Below are positions 16,785-31,800 of a stretch of DNA of 64,000 bases, in pieces. This stretch comes from Sulfitobacter sp. HNIBRBA3233. Its GTDB lineage: Bacteria > Pseudomonadota > Alphaproteobacteria > Rhodobacterales > Rhodobacteraceae. Made by a program: the position numbers and the translations under genes. The notes under the pieces are model-generated. The model saw nothing but the letters and a program-made list of their open reading frames with translations. It searched no databases and was not told the origin of the DNA. The DNA is taken from the NCBI RefSeq assembly GCF_040149665.1, contig NZ_JBEFLP010000001.1, positions 806,001 to 870,000 on the forward strand, read 5' to 3'. Numbering within the stretch: the stretch's first letter is position 1; each line of letters starts with the position of its first letter.

Positions 16785-16811
16785 TCTATAAGTCTAAGGT
16801 TTTCTTATAGA
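16785..16811. promoter_or_regulatory. inverted repeat in divergent promoter region of giant gene and sapC operon
   Basis: TCTATAAG (16785-16792) and CTTATAGA (16804-16811) are perfect 8-base arms with an 11-base spacer, inside an AT-rich 150-base gap. It could be an operator or an mRNA hairpin for the giant gene leader. Its presence also argues that translation of the giant gene starts after it. Confidence 0.45.
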
Positions 16812-16871
16812 TTTTTAAACGTTGACGTTTTCAAGAGTTCATTTTGGTCTGCTGCGACCGGGGGCTGCTTT

Positions 16872-19800
16872 ATGTCATTTCCATTTTTTTCGGCCAAAGC
16901 GCGTCATCGCGCTGTTTCCGCTGCGTCAAGAAAATCGAAAAATTTCAAGGGGTCTAGCAAGCGTCGATTGCACGTCGAACAGTTGGAGCCGCGGCTTCTT
17001 CTGGCGGCCGATTTCGCGGTTTCGATGACCGATGCGATGCTGGTCGACACAGGCATCCTGCGAATCGAATCCTTCGACGCCGAGACCGGTTCGGCGCTGC
17101 GCACCCTCAATTCCAGCGGCTCCCAGCTGGTCCAGCCCTTCAATGCGACCGACCCCGCCCCAATTCGCATCACCGTGGCCCAAGGCCAGAGCGTTGACCG
17201 CGTGCAGGTCGACGCCGTCGCCTTTTTCGAAATGGCGCGCGACGGCGCGGATGTCTCCGATCTGTTGATTTCGAGCGGGGCCGGGGAGGATGATCTCTCC
17301 ATTCTCGGCGGCACGTTGGAAGACGGATCGTACACCTCGACCGACTGGTTGATTTCGGAGGTCACGGCCGAGGGCGCCTCGGGCGTGGCGAGAGTTACCC
17401 TCGAAAATGCCAACGGGGTCGAGACAGCCTCGGTCGAGATCGGGTTTGCGGGCTTTGACGTGCTGATCGGTGCCGAGGGCAACGATACCTTTACCCTTGC
17501 CGCGAACGAAATGGGCAAGGAGATCGAGATCGACGGCGGAGACGGCATCTTCGACAGCCTCGTGCTCGACGGAACTTTCGCCAAGACCGAATACCTCGCG
17601 CACAATGCCAACGATGGCGAGATCCGTCTGGACGGCACCGCGCTGGTCTATCGCGGCCTCGAACCGATCACCCAGAACAATGCCTCGGACGATCTGGTCA
17701 TCGACCTCTCCGAAGGGGCGGATACAGCGGTTCTGCGCGCGTCGGGCACCGGTTCGATGTATATCGGGACAGAGTCAGGGATTGTACCGACATTCGAAAA
17801 CATCACCTTCGTCAATCCGACCTCGTCGTTGACGGTCAACCTGCGCGGCGGGTCCGACAGCCTGACGGTCGAAAGCCTGTCCACCGATTGGGACGCGTCG
17901 CTGAACATCTACGGCGAATTCGACGGGGCCGAGACATTCGCGGCAGATGGTGGCGAGGATTCAGTCACCTTCTCGGGCTCCATCAATCTTGGCGCCAGCG
18001 GTTCCATGCAGGTCATCGCGGAGACGATCACCGTCAACGACAACGTGTCCATCACCGGGGATGTGTCCGACGAGGGTTTCATCGAATTCCGCAGCCGCCG
18101 TATCGGAACCGCCGAGCTGGAAAATCTCGCTCCGATCTTCCCGTCGGTCAAGACCGCGACCGTGGACATCGGGGACGGTGCGCGTATCGAGGCGGGGGGC
18201 GTCTATCTGATCGCGCAGGCCGAGGAGCGGACCTTTGCCGAGCAGCTGGAAATCTCTTCCGCGCTGAACACCAATCTGGTGGGCCCGCTGCTGGATCAGG
18301 TGGCGTCGGTCCTGACCTTCCCGTTCCAGGTTCTCGTCAAGAAGACTGACTCCAGCGTCACCGTCGGCGAGAATGCCAATATCAAGGGCCATTCCGGTGT
18401 CGGCATCTACGCCAATTCGGTCACCGACGCGTCGGGGGCGGCGGGTTTTTCCATTGCCAGCCTCGGCTGGGCGGATTCCACCGCCAACGCCAGTGTCGAT
18501 ATCGGGCGTGGGGCGAACATCTATTCCGACGGCTTTGTCGTCGTCACCTCCGATGCGTCTTCAACCGCGAACATGTCCGCCGAGACGGATACCGGCCTGG
18601 GGGTTGTGCCGACCGATCCCAATTCGCAGGTTTCGCTGTCGCTCGCCGTGGCCCGTTCGACCCTGTCCTCGACCCTGAAACTTGCCGAAACCGCGCGCGT
18701 CGAGGCGGGTCTGACCGCCAACCTCAAGGCAGGGGGTGCCGTCGATTCACAGGCGTCGGCGTCCTCAGGCATTTATTCCAGCGGTGCGGCCGGCGCGGCA
18801 CTGTCGATCGAGCTGTCGGATGCGGATGTGCATACCGACATCCATGGCACCGTCATCAGCCGGAACGAGGCGGGCGCCGCCGTCAAGCTGGAGTTCGACC
18901 CCCGTGTCGGCCCCGGGGAGCGCGGATACGTCGATCTGGCCAACGACAGGATCTACGTGGGGCCCAACGCCCTCGCGACCGAGGATATTGTCACCTATAC
19001 CTCCAGCCGAGGGGCGAATATCGGCGGCCTTGTCGACGGCGCCAGCTATTTCGTGCTGAAGGATCCCGCCGATCCGGACTATATCCAGCTTGCCGGCTTC
19101 GAGGACAGCGTCTTTCGCGGCGAAGCGATCGACCTGACCGCGTTCAACGGCACGGCGAGCTCGCCGATCTACGTCGATACGAACAACAAGAGCTTCACCT
19201 CCGGCGACGTCGATTCAGACGCAAACGAAATCAGCCTGCCCAACGGGGCCCTGACCGGCACGGGCGTCAGCTTCTCGCTTGTCGACCAGACCTACCCGTT
19301 GGGGCAGGCCGTGATCTATCAGGCCGGCACGGGATCATCGATCGACGGTCTGGTGGACGGAAACACCTATTACGTCATCACCGGCACCAACGAATTCAAT
19401 CTCGACGGGGGCGCGCGCACGGGCGTCGGTGCCGACGGCCAGACGATCCAGCTGGCCGAGACCGAGAACGAGGCCCTTGCCGGTGTCGCCATCGACCTCG
19501 GTGCCGTGACCGGCGACGACTTTACCCTCAGCGCGGCCCATATTCTGGATGCGGGCTTTGCCACCGGCGTGGGCATCGGCGCCACGCTGGAGGCCGAGAC
19601 CGTGACCGAGGCCGGTGCGGGGCTGAGCTCGGCGGATTCGGACGGATCGAACTCTCCGGACGGCTATAACGTCAATGACAGCATCCTGGGCAATGCGTTC
19701 TCGTCGCTGATGGGCAGCCTGACGACGCAGGCAGCGACCAACGCCGCGATGAGTGCTGCGGGCGCGTCGCCCAACAGCCTCAACGCCGCCGTGGCGCTGG

Positions 19801-22800
19801 CATTTTCCTACAACGATCACGACGTCTCGACCGAGATTCATCCGACGGCTGTCCTGACTTCGGGAGAAGACCTGGAAGTCACCGCGGAGATCGAGCATCT
19901 CAACAAGGCCTTCGCGCAATCCAGCACCGAGCCGCAGGAAGAGAACGAAACCGGCCAGCAAAGCGCGCCAAATACCGTCAGTGCCGCCGTTATCGTCACG
20001 ATCACGAACAATGACGCCCAGTCGACCGTCCACGGCGGTGCGGAGCTGAACGCCAAGCGTGCCACGCGCGTCATCGGCGGTGTCACCTATCCCTTTGCCC
20101 AGACGCTCGACCAGTTCCTGCCGACCACGGCGGGCGAGGTCGTCGATCTGTTCAAGACCGAAGGGTACGGCGCAATCACCCAATACGCCGACGACACACT
20201 CGGTCTGTCGGGCTTCCTGAACTCGTGGTCCGCCTCGACCGCGAAAGGCACCAACATCTCCATCGCGGGATCGATCAACTTCCAGGTCCAGGAAACGACT
20301 GCCAAGGCAACGGTCAAGGACGGCGCGCTGATCAACCAGGACGAAGGGTTCAACAGCGATCCCGCCGATGACTATTTCGGGCAGGAGACAGTCTCGATCG
20401 AGGCGACGTCCTACATGCAGCAGATCGACATGGCCGGTATTTTCGGCTGGTCGCTCGGCTCGCTGGGGCTGAACGATCTTTATGTCTCGTCCGGCGGTGC
20501 CTCTTTTGACGGCGGTTCGGCCTTCGACACCGACGGCCCCAGTGTCGCGGGCAACAGCGGCGGCAAGGGCGGCATCGGTGGGACGCTTTATGTAAAACTC
20601 ATCGACAACACCACCATGGCCATCGTCGAGGATAACGCGCGGATCTTCACCGGACGGTCCGGCGGCTTCAACATGAAAGCCGAAGAGGCGCTGTTCAATC
20701 TCGGCTTTGCCCAGTCCGGCGCTTCGTCGGAGTCGGGGTTTGGCGTTGGTGGAACCGTCTCGGTCATATGGCAGGACAGCGACACGCTGGTGCAGCTGGG
20801 CAATCGCGCCCATGTCGAGGGCGAGGATGCGCGCCTTTATGCGGGATCGCTCGACACCCATATCGGGATTACCGGCGGGCTGTTCATGGGTGAATCCGTG
20901 GGTGTCGGCGTGTCGGTCGCCGTCAATGACGTCACCCGCAACACCCGCGCCGTCATCGGCCCCGACGAGCCGGACCCCGATGCCGCCTATACGGTGGGTA
21001 ACCGGAATTATCTTGATCTTGCGGGCGCGCTGTCGGTGCGTGCCATCAACGATGGCGCGATCTGGGGCTTTTCCATCGCGGGCGCGATCCAGTCGAACGA
21101 CCGGTTGCCCGACCGCTCGGACGATCCGCTCGACGGTCAGTCACTGGGTATTCTGTTCGGTGACACGCCGGTGGAAAATCCGGTCACCACCGGGGTTGGC
21201 GTATCGGGGTCGGTCGCGCTCAACTTCGTTGACGATACCACCCGCGCGGCCATCACGGATGCGGGCATCGTAAATGCGGGGTCGCTCGAAGTGACCGCCA
21301 ACAACGAAACGCAGATCGTGTCCGTTTCGGGCGCGTTTGCCATCGCGGTTTCGCGCGGCCAGACGGGTGGCAGCGGCACGCAAACCGGTGTCGGCTTTGC
21401 CGGCGCGGTCAGCGTGAACGACCTTTCCGGCAATACCGATGCCCTCGTTCTGGGCACCGGTTTCAACATCGCCCAAGACCCCGATCCACTGGATTCGGCA
21501 GTCAATGCCACGGGCGCCGGCGGCATGATCATCGACGCGCTGCGTACCGGCGATATCTTCTCGCTCGCGGGAAGCCTCGGTGGCTCGGTCACGACCTCGC
21601 AGTCCAACAAGACGATCTCCGCCGGTGTCGCGATTTCGGTAGGTGTCAATCTGATCTCGGGCAAGGTCCGGTCGCATTTCACGGATTCCGTGGCCAATGT
21701 ATACGCCGGATCGGCCGAGGTTGTGGCCACGGCGGAGCCCGACATCCTGTCGATTTCGGGGGCGCTGGCCTTCTCCTATTCCAGCGGGTCCGTCGGCAGC
21801 AGCACGGCAGCCGCTGTCGGCATCGCGATCAGTGTCAACGAAATCGGCAATGGCGAAAATCCCTTCACCGTCGGCGCGCGGGTGCGCGACGGGCAGATCA
21901 CCGTCGACGATGGCGACATCACGATCAGGGCAGAGGATCTGTCCGAGATCGAAAATTACACCTACGGCGTGGCGCTCGCGATTTCCAACAGCTCGAGCGG
22001 CGACTCCTACGCCTTCAGCGGTGTGGGATCGGTGTCGGTCAACACGCTGAACACACAAGTCCATGCCGAAGCGACCGAGGCGGATGGCACCACGACGCTG
22101 ACCGCGGAGCGTGGTGCGGTTTCGGTTATCGCCGACAGCGACGGGACGGTCGACGCGGATGCAGGCGGCTTTGCCATCGCGCTCGCGCTTGCGGGCTCGA
22201 GCGGCGGCGGCTTCGCGGGCGGATTGGGTCTGTCTGTCGGGGTCAACAACCTGACAGCAGACACCATGGCAAAGGTCCACGACGCCACGATTACCGCCGG
22301 GACAGTGGCGAACACGGGCGAGAAGGACGTTGTGATCCGCGCCAATCTGGACGCGGAAATAACCGCGTTGACGATTGCAGGCGCGGGAACCGCGTCGCAG
22401 GGGGATGCGGCCCTCGCGCTGGCGGGGACAGGATCGGGCAACCAGATGCGGGTGCGCGCGCTGACGGATGTGGACAGTGCGACCATCAACGCCGGCAAAA
22501 AGGGCATTCGCGTGGAGGGGGGCCTCGGCGACGGCACGAAGATCAAGGCCGATGCAGGCGGCGTCGGGATCGCGATCGGCCTGTCGTCTACCGCCTCGGT
22601 ATCTCTGGGCGTGGCGGTTGCAGTCAACGAGATCACAGGCCTCGAAGGGGCGAACGGCGCCGATGTCGGGGCAACTGTCGTCAACTCGACCCTCACGGCC
22701 TCGGACGGCGATCTTTCGATCGGGGCGATTTCGGGTGCGGAGATCGATACATTCGTTCTCGGCGTCTCGGTCAGCGCGAATTTGGGGCTGTCGGGGGGCA

Positions 22801-25800
22801 CGTCCATCGGTTTTTCCGGCGCGGGCAGCATCGCGATCAGCCGCATCGAGTTTGACACCGAAGCATCGCTGACGGACTCTTCCTTCACGAGCACAGGCGG
22901 TGGCAATGCCACGCTGCACGCGGTGGACGGTTCAACCATCGACACTTTCGCGCTTGCCGGTTCGTTCACGCTGGCGCTCTCCACCGGCGGCACCGCAGTC
23001 GCGGCGAGCCTTGCAGCATCCGTTTCGGTCAACGAAATCGCCAATGGCGTGACCGCGCGTGTGGACGGATCGGACATCCTGACCAGTGGCGATGTGACGG
23101 TCAGCGCAACCACAGTGCCCTCGACCGCGGCCAATGCGCAGGCGCAGCTGTCGGGTGTCGCTGATTTCGACTACACGCGGACAGAAAGCGCGTCGATCAA
23201 CGCCATCGCCATCGGGGTGGCCGGCGCGGTCGGTATCTCGACCGGCGGCACCGGGATCTCCGCCGGGCTGGCGGGCGGGTTTGCCTTCAACGACATCGAC
23301 AATTCGATCACCGCAGAGATCACCGGTGACAGCGTCGTGGCCGGTGTCGCGGACGGTGGCAAGGTCGGATCGGTGGATGTGCTGGCCTACGATCAGGCAA
23401 ATATGTTCGCCAGCGCCGATGGCGGTGCGATCAGCTTCTCCTACGGCAATCCAGCGGTGTCCATCGCACTCGCGGCGTTTGTGTCGATCAATGACATCTC
23501 GAACGAGATTACCGCTCGGATTTCGGAGGCCACCGTTCAGGCAAAGGACACGATTAGTGTCCATGCCCGTGCCACATCCTCGATCGATACGATCTCCGTC
23601 GGTGCTGCGGCTTCGATTTCGATCGGCACCAATACGGCCGTGGCCATCAGCGGCGCAGGCGGCTTCGTCGGGAATACCATCGGCAATACAATCACGTCCG
23701 AAATCATCGGATCCGGCAACGATGCGGCAGGCAATCCGCGTATTTCCGGCGGTGCGGTCGATATCTTTGCCGAAGACATCTCCAGCATGGACGGTGTCGC
23801 CGTTGCGGCATCGCTGGCCTTCAGCGTCGCCACAAACGTGAAGGACGGCATTTCGGTCTCGCTGTCGGGCGCGGGGGCAGGGGTCTACAACACGCTGTCT
23901 TCGACGCTTGATGCCAATATCACCAATTCGTCGGTCCGCGCCACCGGTACGGCACCCACGGACGAGCTGTCGGGCGATGTCCGCGTCCGGGCGGTATCGG
24001 ACGTCGATTTTGACGACACGACAGTCGCGGTGTCCGTGTCGGTCGCGATCTCCCTGATCTCCATCACCCTGAATGCGGCGGTCGTGATCGTGGAAAACAG
24101 CGCGCTCGGCTCCGTCGATGCGACAATCAGCGCCAGCACCGTGGATGCGAGCGGCGATGTGTCCGTCTCGGCCACCGATACCACCAACCTCGACACCGAA
24201 GCCGTCGGCGTAACCGTTTCGGTCAGCATCGCGGGCCTTGCCGGGGCCGGTGTGGTCGTCGATAACGTGATCGACCGCGACGTGACCGCGCGGATCTCTT
24301 CCGCCAGCACGGCGACAGCCGGGGATGACGTCCGCGTGCTTGCGACCGCCAGCCAGAACATCAACAAGGCCACGGGAACAGCTGCATCGATCGCGGTGGT
24401 GCCGATCTCGATCTCCGGCGCAGGGGTCTTGGCAAAAGCGACCATCGAAAGCGACGTTCAGGCCGAGATCGTAAGCTCGACAGTGACCGCCACCGAAGGC
24501 GATGTGGTCGTCGACGCACATATCGACAGCCTTGCCTACGCAACCGCGCAGGGCGGGGCCTTCGGCGCTGTGTCGATTGTCGTGATGTTGGCGGCTGCGG
24601 ATGTATCGGGGCTGGTACGCGGCGCCATTCGCGGAACATCGACCGTCGAGGGACGAAACGTGCGCGTGCTGTCCGACAGCGACGTGACCGCCGAGGGCAC
24701 ACTGATCTCGGTCGGGGTCGGCCTCGCTGCTGGCGCGGGACTGGGGCCGGGTGTGGATGACAATACCGGTAGCGGCAAAGGGGCCGAAGGCACCGTAAGC
24801 ATCACCCGCAACGTCGAAGCCCTGATCGGCATCGAGGCAGGTACTGCGCGCCAGACGGTCACGGCAAATGGCACCGGCGAGAATTCGGGGGAAGTCGAGG
24901 TTGACGCCGCTGCCACCCACGACGCGGATGCCGACGGCACCGCGGTAACGGCTGGCGGCGGGGCAATTTCCGCTTCGGTGTCAGGTGTGACAATCTCGGG
25001 AAATACCCTTGCAGTCGTGGACGAAGGCGCGATCATCAATGCGCGCGCGCTGATCGTCGACGCTTACGCCTATCTGGACGGCTATACCGAAATGACTGCG
25101 GCGGCGGTCGGCATCCTTGCGGGCGCCGGATCGAACGCCTCGACGACTGTCGGCGGTGACGTCCGCGCCACTGTCGGATCGGCGCTGAACCGAGGATCCT
25201 CCGTGGCGCCCACCAGCCTGACCATCGGCGCGGGCGGCACATCGGTGACCGCCGAGGCCGATGTCTATTCCGACAGCCTTGCCGATGGCGGGTCCGGCGG
25301 CGGGATTTCGATCGCAGCCATGCTTGCCTCGGCGACGATCACCACCAATGTCGTCGCCAATGTCGGGCAGGGCACGCAGATCACCGGTGGTGATCTCGAT
25401 GTGACGGCCGATGCCTTCCGCGATGCCGACAGCGAGATACTCGTCGCCGGCGTTGCCGCGGTCGCGGGCTCGGGCGGGTCCTCGACCAGCGCGATTTCCG
25501 GCAAGACGGTTGCGACCTTCGGCCTTGGCGATGGCACCACGCTGGGATCGGGCGCAGCGGCGACCACGATGACCGACGGTGGCGATGTGACCATCAAGGC
25601 CATCGAGGACAGCAATGCCTACAGCTATGCCCATGGCGGAGCGGGCGGTGCTGTGGCTATCGCCGTGTTGTTGCCGACCTCGTCGGTGACCACGACGCTC
25701 GACGCCTACATCGGTGCGGGCACGGATGTGGCAGCCAACAGCGCCACCGTCTGGGCCGAGGCCAAGCAGCGCAAGGCGGATGTCGATCTGCTGGTCGTCG

Positions 25801-28800
25801 CTGTTGCCGTTGGTACCGCTGGTGGCTCTACCGCCACGGCCTATGTCGGGTCCTCCGACAACAGCAGCTATGTCACCTCGAACGCGTGGATCGGAAACGG
25901 ATCCGTCTTTGACCTCGGCGGTGACATGACGGTCAAGAGCACCACGGCAAACGACTACGTCTCGATCGACAGCGATGTCGGGTCGGGCGGGGGCCTCGCG
26001 TTCTCTGTCCTGATCTCCAATGCGGACCTCAGCGCGACATCGCTGGCATGGGTGGGCGAAAACGTCGAAATCACCGGGCGCGCGGTGACGGTCGAGGCGA
26101 CAAGCCAGGCAGGCACATCTACCGACGGACTGGTTGGCGTCGGCGCGCTTATCGCGGGGCAGGGCACGAACAGCACTTCGAATACCTACACAAGGACTGC
26201 GGCCTTCACGGACGCCAACAGCGCGCTCGATCTGACCGGCGATGTCATCGTGACCGCGCGCAACATCGTCGGAGAGGCCAAGGCAAAGTCAAGCGCTTAC
26301 GGCGGCGGCGGAATCGCTGTCGGCGCGGCAATTGCAAATGCCTTTGCCGACAATAATGTCGAAGCCTTCCTTGGCAAGGATTCCACCGTGATCGCCGATG
26401 ACGTGACGGTGGGCGCCGTGGTCATTGACGGCGACAGCGACGCGCCCAGCGACCTGCTGAGCATGAACGGCACGACCGACACCATCAATTTCCAACGCCA
26501 TGGCCTGCAAGAGGGTGACACGATCCGCCTGACCGGTGCGGGGGGCGCCAGTGGCGACTATACGGTCATGGAAATCGCCGGTATCACGCAAGAACCGGAT
26601 GCCGCCGACAACTTCCGTTTCGGCGCGGCGCTGCTGGTCAACGGCTCGGAAAGCTTTACGGGTACAGCGGCGGAGTTTCCCTTCGTCGGTTTGCCCGCCA
26701 CGGTCTCTTCGGTCGATACGGCCGAAAGGCACATCATTTTCGGCGCGGCCCACGGTCTGACGACGGGCAGCCTTGTCGCGACAGACGCGGTCGAGAGCGG
26801 CGCGGCCTACGTGCGGGTCATCGACGATGTCACGATCGCGCTGTTCGATACCCGGATCAATGCCCTCGCTGTGGACTCGGATTCCGAGAACTTACCGCTT
26901 GAGCTTATCGCGCCCTTCGGCAGCGGCGCAGCGCTTCCGACCATCGGCATAGCCGCAGGCGTGTCGGGCATCGACAGCGATACCGATGAAATCCGCTTCT
27001 CCGACAGCCATGGGATGCAGACCGGCAACTTCATCGCAAGCGACGCCGTGCCGGACGGCATCGCCTACGTGCGCGTGCTCAACGATTTCACGGTTCAGCT
27101 CTTTACCACCGAGGCGCAAGCGCTTGATACTGCGTCCGAAAACGGTCTGGTCGATGTCGCACCGCCCGTGGGCGTCGATGCGGCGACCAACCGGATCTAT
27201 CTGGGGGCCGACACAGATCTCTATACCGGACAGAAGGTCGGCTATGACGCGGGCGGCGCGACCGCCATCCTGCCGGAAGGGCAGTTTTATTATGTTCGCG
27301 TGGTCGATACGAACCTTAACGCGATCGAGCTTTATACCAGCGACGCAGACGCGGAAAACGGCACCGGCACGCCGGAAACCCTGACCGCATCGACAGGCGC
27401 GCACAGCCTCTACGAGGCGGCCACCGAAGGCGCGGCACAGGTGGACGGTGTCAGCGACACCATACGCTTCGGCTATGCCCACAATTTCGAAGACAACGTC
27501 CAGATCATCTATCAGCCGACGGGCGACGCGATCTCGGGTCTCGTGGCGGGGGGCACCTACAAGGTGCGCGTCGTGGATGATTTCACGATCCGGCTGGCGA
27601 CATCCGATTTCAACGCGGCCACCGACCGGTTGACCTTTGACGGCAGCGATATCAGCGCGGGCGTGATTGATCCCGGCTCCATGCCCTTCGTCGCCGGTGA
27701 CAAGGTGACGTACAGGAATGCGGGATCCGCGCGCGATTTCGATGCCAGTTTTATCGATCTACGCGGGACCGGGGAGCAGCCTGACGTCACCGAAGACGGC
27801 AATCTGGTCATTCAGGACAACAACACCATCTACCTTGGTACGGATGTCGACCGGAACGGTATCTTCGAAGGTCACGGGTTCAACACCGGCGATCTTGTCC
27901 TCTACACGGTCGAGGACGACGGCACCCCCGTGGGCGGCCTGACGGCGGACCGCGGATACTATGTCATCCGCGTCGACGCGTTCCGCATCCAGCTGGCCGC
28001 GACCTATCACGAAGCCGTCGGGTTCGAGCATCCGAGCGATGACAGCCTCGACATCGAAGTGACGCCGCTTGAGCTGTCGCGCTCTACTTCCGACGACGAT
28101 GACGATGACGACGACGATGGTGTCCAGACGCTGGCGCGGGTCGCTGACCTTCCGGTGGAAGGTCTTGTGCAGGGGCCGACCTATACAGTGACAAGCACGG
28201 GCGGGCCGCTTGCGGATGGCTTCACGCTGGTCGACGGGTCGGGCAATGTCGCCAGCTTCAGCGGCACCCGCACGGTCTTGCTGTCGAACGGCCTGACGAC
28301 GGTGGTGCAGACACTTGGCAATGTGCAATTGCTTGAGCGCGTCGAGGTCGATCTGGGCGCACCCAGCGAGGGCAGACATGAATTCCGCGTCGATCTGGAG
28401 GCGCTCTCCGGAGATCCGACCAACCAGACGGGCATGGGGCTGACGACGCCCGAGGGCCGCAATATCCGCGATGCGGTTTTCGTGTCTCTGGATGGCCAGA
28501 CCAAAGCCGAGGCGCGCGGCGGCCAAGGCGGTGGTGTGGGGTTCACCTTCCCCACCGCCTTTTCCACCGTGCATGCGCAATCCCAGGCTTTCATCGATTC
28601 CGATCTGGTGCGCGCTTCCGGCGATGTGACGCTGTATTCGCTGACCGATTCAAACGCCGACCTTGTGGTCAGCAACATCGCGGGCGGTGTCGTCAACGTG
28701 CAGAATTCGGACGGGTGGCAGGAAGTCACAAGCTTTTCAACCACGGCGCTGGGTGGCCTGCAGCGGATCACCGATATCTCCGCGGACGCCGTGGCGGCAG

Positions 28801-31800
28801 ACCCCGATCTAATTGTGGCACAAGGCCTTGTGCTGGAAGGCTCGGCAGAGCCTGACACTCCGGTTCAGGCCGAGAATGTGACCATCGAGGCCGCGGGCAA
28901 CTACCGCCAGTATTCACAGCTTGATTTCAATCATACCGCCGAGGTTATCGCCGATGGTGGCGGTCTGATCGCCGGCGCGGGCGCCTATGTGGCCAATAAT
29001 CACACTGCAAGAACGTTTTCCGTCGTCGGGGACGGTGCAGAGATCGATGCCGAAACGGTTGACATCAGCGGGAATGTAGGCTCGTTCAGCACCCCGTTGT
29101 CCAAGGACCTGACGGGCGATCTCTATATGAATACCTACAGCCGTGCCGAGGCCGGCGGCCTCTTTGGTGGAACGCGCGCCGAGGTGGACACCACGCTCGA
29201 TATCGATGTGGGTACGATCATAGAAGGGCGCCTCGAAGAGGGCCGTGATCCTCTGGTCGACGGCACCCTGATAAAGGCCCGTCGCGGTGCGGATTTCGAA
29301 GTAGAACTGGCAACCTTCAACGTCGATGTCGACGTCCGCGCGGTATTCTGGGGCATCGGTCTCGGGACGAGCGATATCGACGACGCGATCACTGTCGGCA
29401 CCCTTGTGGACGCGGACGCTGGCGCAACCGTATTTGCCGCGCCCCGGCTGATTGGCGGCAAGAACATTCACCCAGACGACGTGCCGCAGAACGCCCTGGA
29501 TACATACACTGATTTAGCTCCCAACGGGGAGTACGATGATCTTGCTGTCTATGTCCGCGCCGACGCGGCGAACGAAGTCGACAGGCGCGAGATCTCGTAC
29601 TTAACCACGATCGTATGGGACGCGGATATCGAAATCAGCGCGGGCCCGAGCCCCGAACTGGTGGTGGACGAAAGCGGCAAGATTCTGCGCGCGATCAATG
29701 TAAAGCTCAGATTGGACGACGGCAGCTATGACCTGAAAGCGATCGGCGACGATGCGTTCTTCGACGATGGTGGCACCGACCGGATCGAGGTCGAGGATAT
29801 CGCACCCGACGATCTGGGGTCGGTGGTGTTCGACGCACCACGCGGGAATATCAGGCAGGACAACGGCTTGAATCCCTCGGACAAATTCTGGACCGAACTG
29901 CGTGTATTGCGCGGTTTCGGCGAAGTGCGGCTGACCAATCTGTCCGATCTCGACCTTGTGGTAAATAGAATCGACATGATCGCAAGTGACGGGCAGGCCC
30001 TGGTCAGGCTTTCGGATAGTGACGCCTTTCGCAGTTTCATGAATTTCTCGATCGTCGAAAGCTACGGCGATGCGCTGATCGATATCCGCAACCTCGGGGC
30101 GGGCAACATCGTGCTTTCGGGTGACAACGAAAACGGCGCCTCCATCGAGAACCCGTTGGGCGAGACGCGCATTCTCAATACCGGCGGCGATATCCTGACC
30201 GACGGCGCCGTGATCCGGACCAATACGATGGGCCGCGCGGATCTGGAACGGTCCTTCCGCGATACCGAATTCATGCCCGATGCCGTGGCCGAACTGGACG
30301 TCAGAGTGCAGACCGGCACGTCGGGTGCGATCGAACTGGTGCGGACCGACGGTCAGGACTGGGCCGATCTGGGCATCGCCGAACGTGGCTTGATCCGTGT
30401 CGATGACACGGCCCATCAGGTCGCTGTTGTGAACGGCGATACGCTGACCCTGACCCGTGCCTCGACGCTTCCCGCGGGAACCGCCACGCGCATCGTGTCG
30501 CTGTTCCACGGGATCGAGGCGACAGCGGGCGATATCGGCACGTCGACGGGTCAGATCACCGTGGATCTGGTGCGCCATGACACCGGACAAGAGGCGTTCA
30601 ATGCAGCGTCCGGCGACAGCATCTGGATGGATCTGGGTCTGCGGGTCCGCGAGACACCGCGCGCCTCTCCGACGCCCGCCAATGCCGTGTCGGTTACCGC
30701 GGCGATCGGCGTTGTCGCAGCCGCGACCGAGGCCACGCTGTCCCTGCGCTCTGCCGTGCGCGAAGGGGTGGAGACTAACGGTCGCGGCGTGAGGGTCATT
30801 GGCGACGACTTAGACAACGGTACCTATTACCAGTACTTCTACGACGATCCCGATGATGTGTCGAATTCGCTCGGCTACGGCGCGGGATATCTCGCGGATG
30901 CGGCCGTTCTTGGCACAACGACCTGGAGTATCGGGCTTGTGGAAGCGGGCAGCCGGATCACCGTCAACGGCACCGATAACAATGGAACCAGCCTGCGCGG
31001 CCCCGGCGATCAAACCGTGCGCATCGTGGCCGATACCAATATCCGGCAGGGCGACGCCGACGGAACGGGGGCGCATTTCATAGATGCCGCCACCAACGGC
31101 GATATCGTCCTGACCGAGATTGACGCCGTGCTTGCCAGTGATCTCGATGATCTCAGGGTGGGGCGGATCACTTCCTCGGCGGCGGATGTCATCCTTGCCG
31201 CCCCGCGCTCGATCCTCGATTCCGATCCGTCAGACGCCAGCCCCGATCCGTGGGATATCGGCGGCGTCAACATTACGCTGACAGCGGGCACCGGCGGCAT
31301 CGGCACCGATGCCGATTTTATCGAGACCAACCTTCTCGACACGGTCCAAAACGCCATTCAATCCGGTGTTGTGACAGCAACCGCCGAACGCACGATCCGT
31401 GTCGATGAGACCACGGGCGATCTGCGGGTGAACACCGTCGACAGCAGGCTGGGCGACGTGACGCTGACGACCCGCGCGGGATCGATCCTGGATGCGAATT
31501 CCGGCGCGGGCGAGGATGACAATGTCACCGGTCGCACCGTGGATCTGCGGGCGCTTGGCGGGACAATCGGCCTTGCCTCCGATGATTTCGATATCGACAG
31601 CGGAATCCTTGGCGATTTCTCGGGCGTTGTCACAGCGGAGGGCACAGAAGGCGTCTATCTCACCGAAACCGCGAACGAGCTGAACATCCTCTTTGCGCGC
31701 TCCACAGGAGGCGCAATCCGCCTGACCGTTCCCGACACCCCCGCGACCCCCAACATGCCGCGCGAGGTGCCCCGTGGCCTTCCGCGCTCGGTCCTGGCGC

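Noticed and set aside
16779-16871. 31-residue N-terminal extension of the giant protein from ATG 16779
   Set aside because: No ribosome binding site in front, it overlaps an inverted repeat in an AT-rich promoter region, and the basic LEPR-XLL leader starts naturally at 16872.
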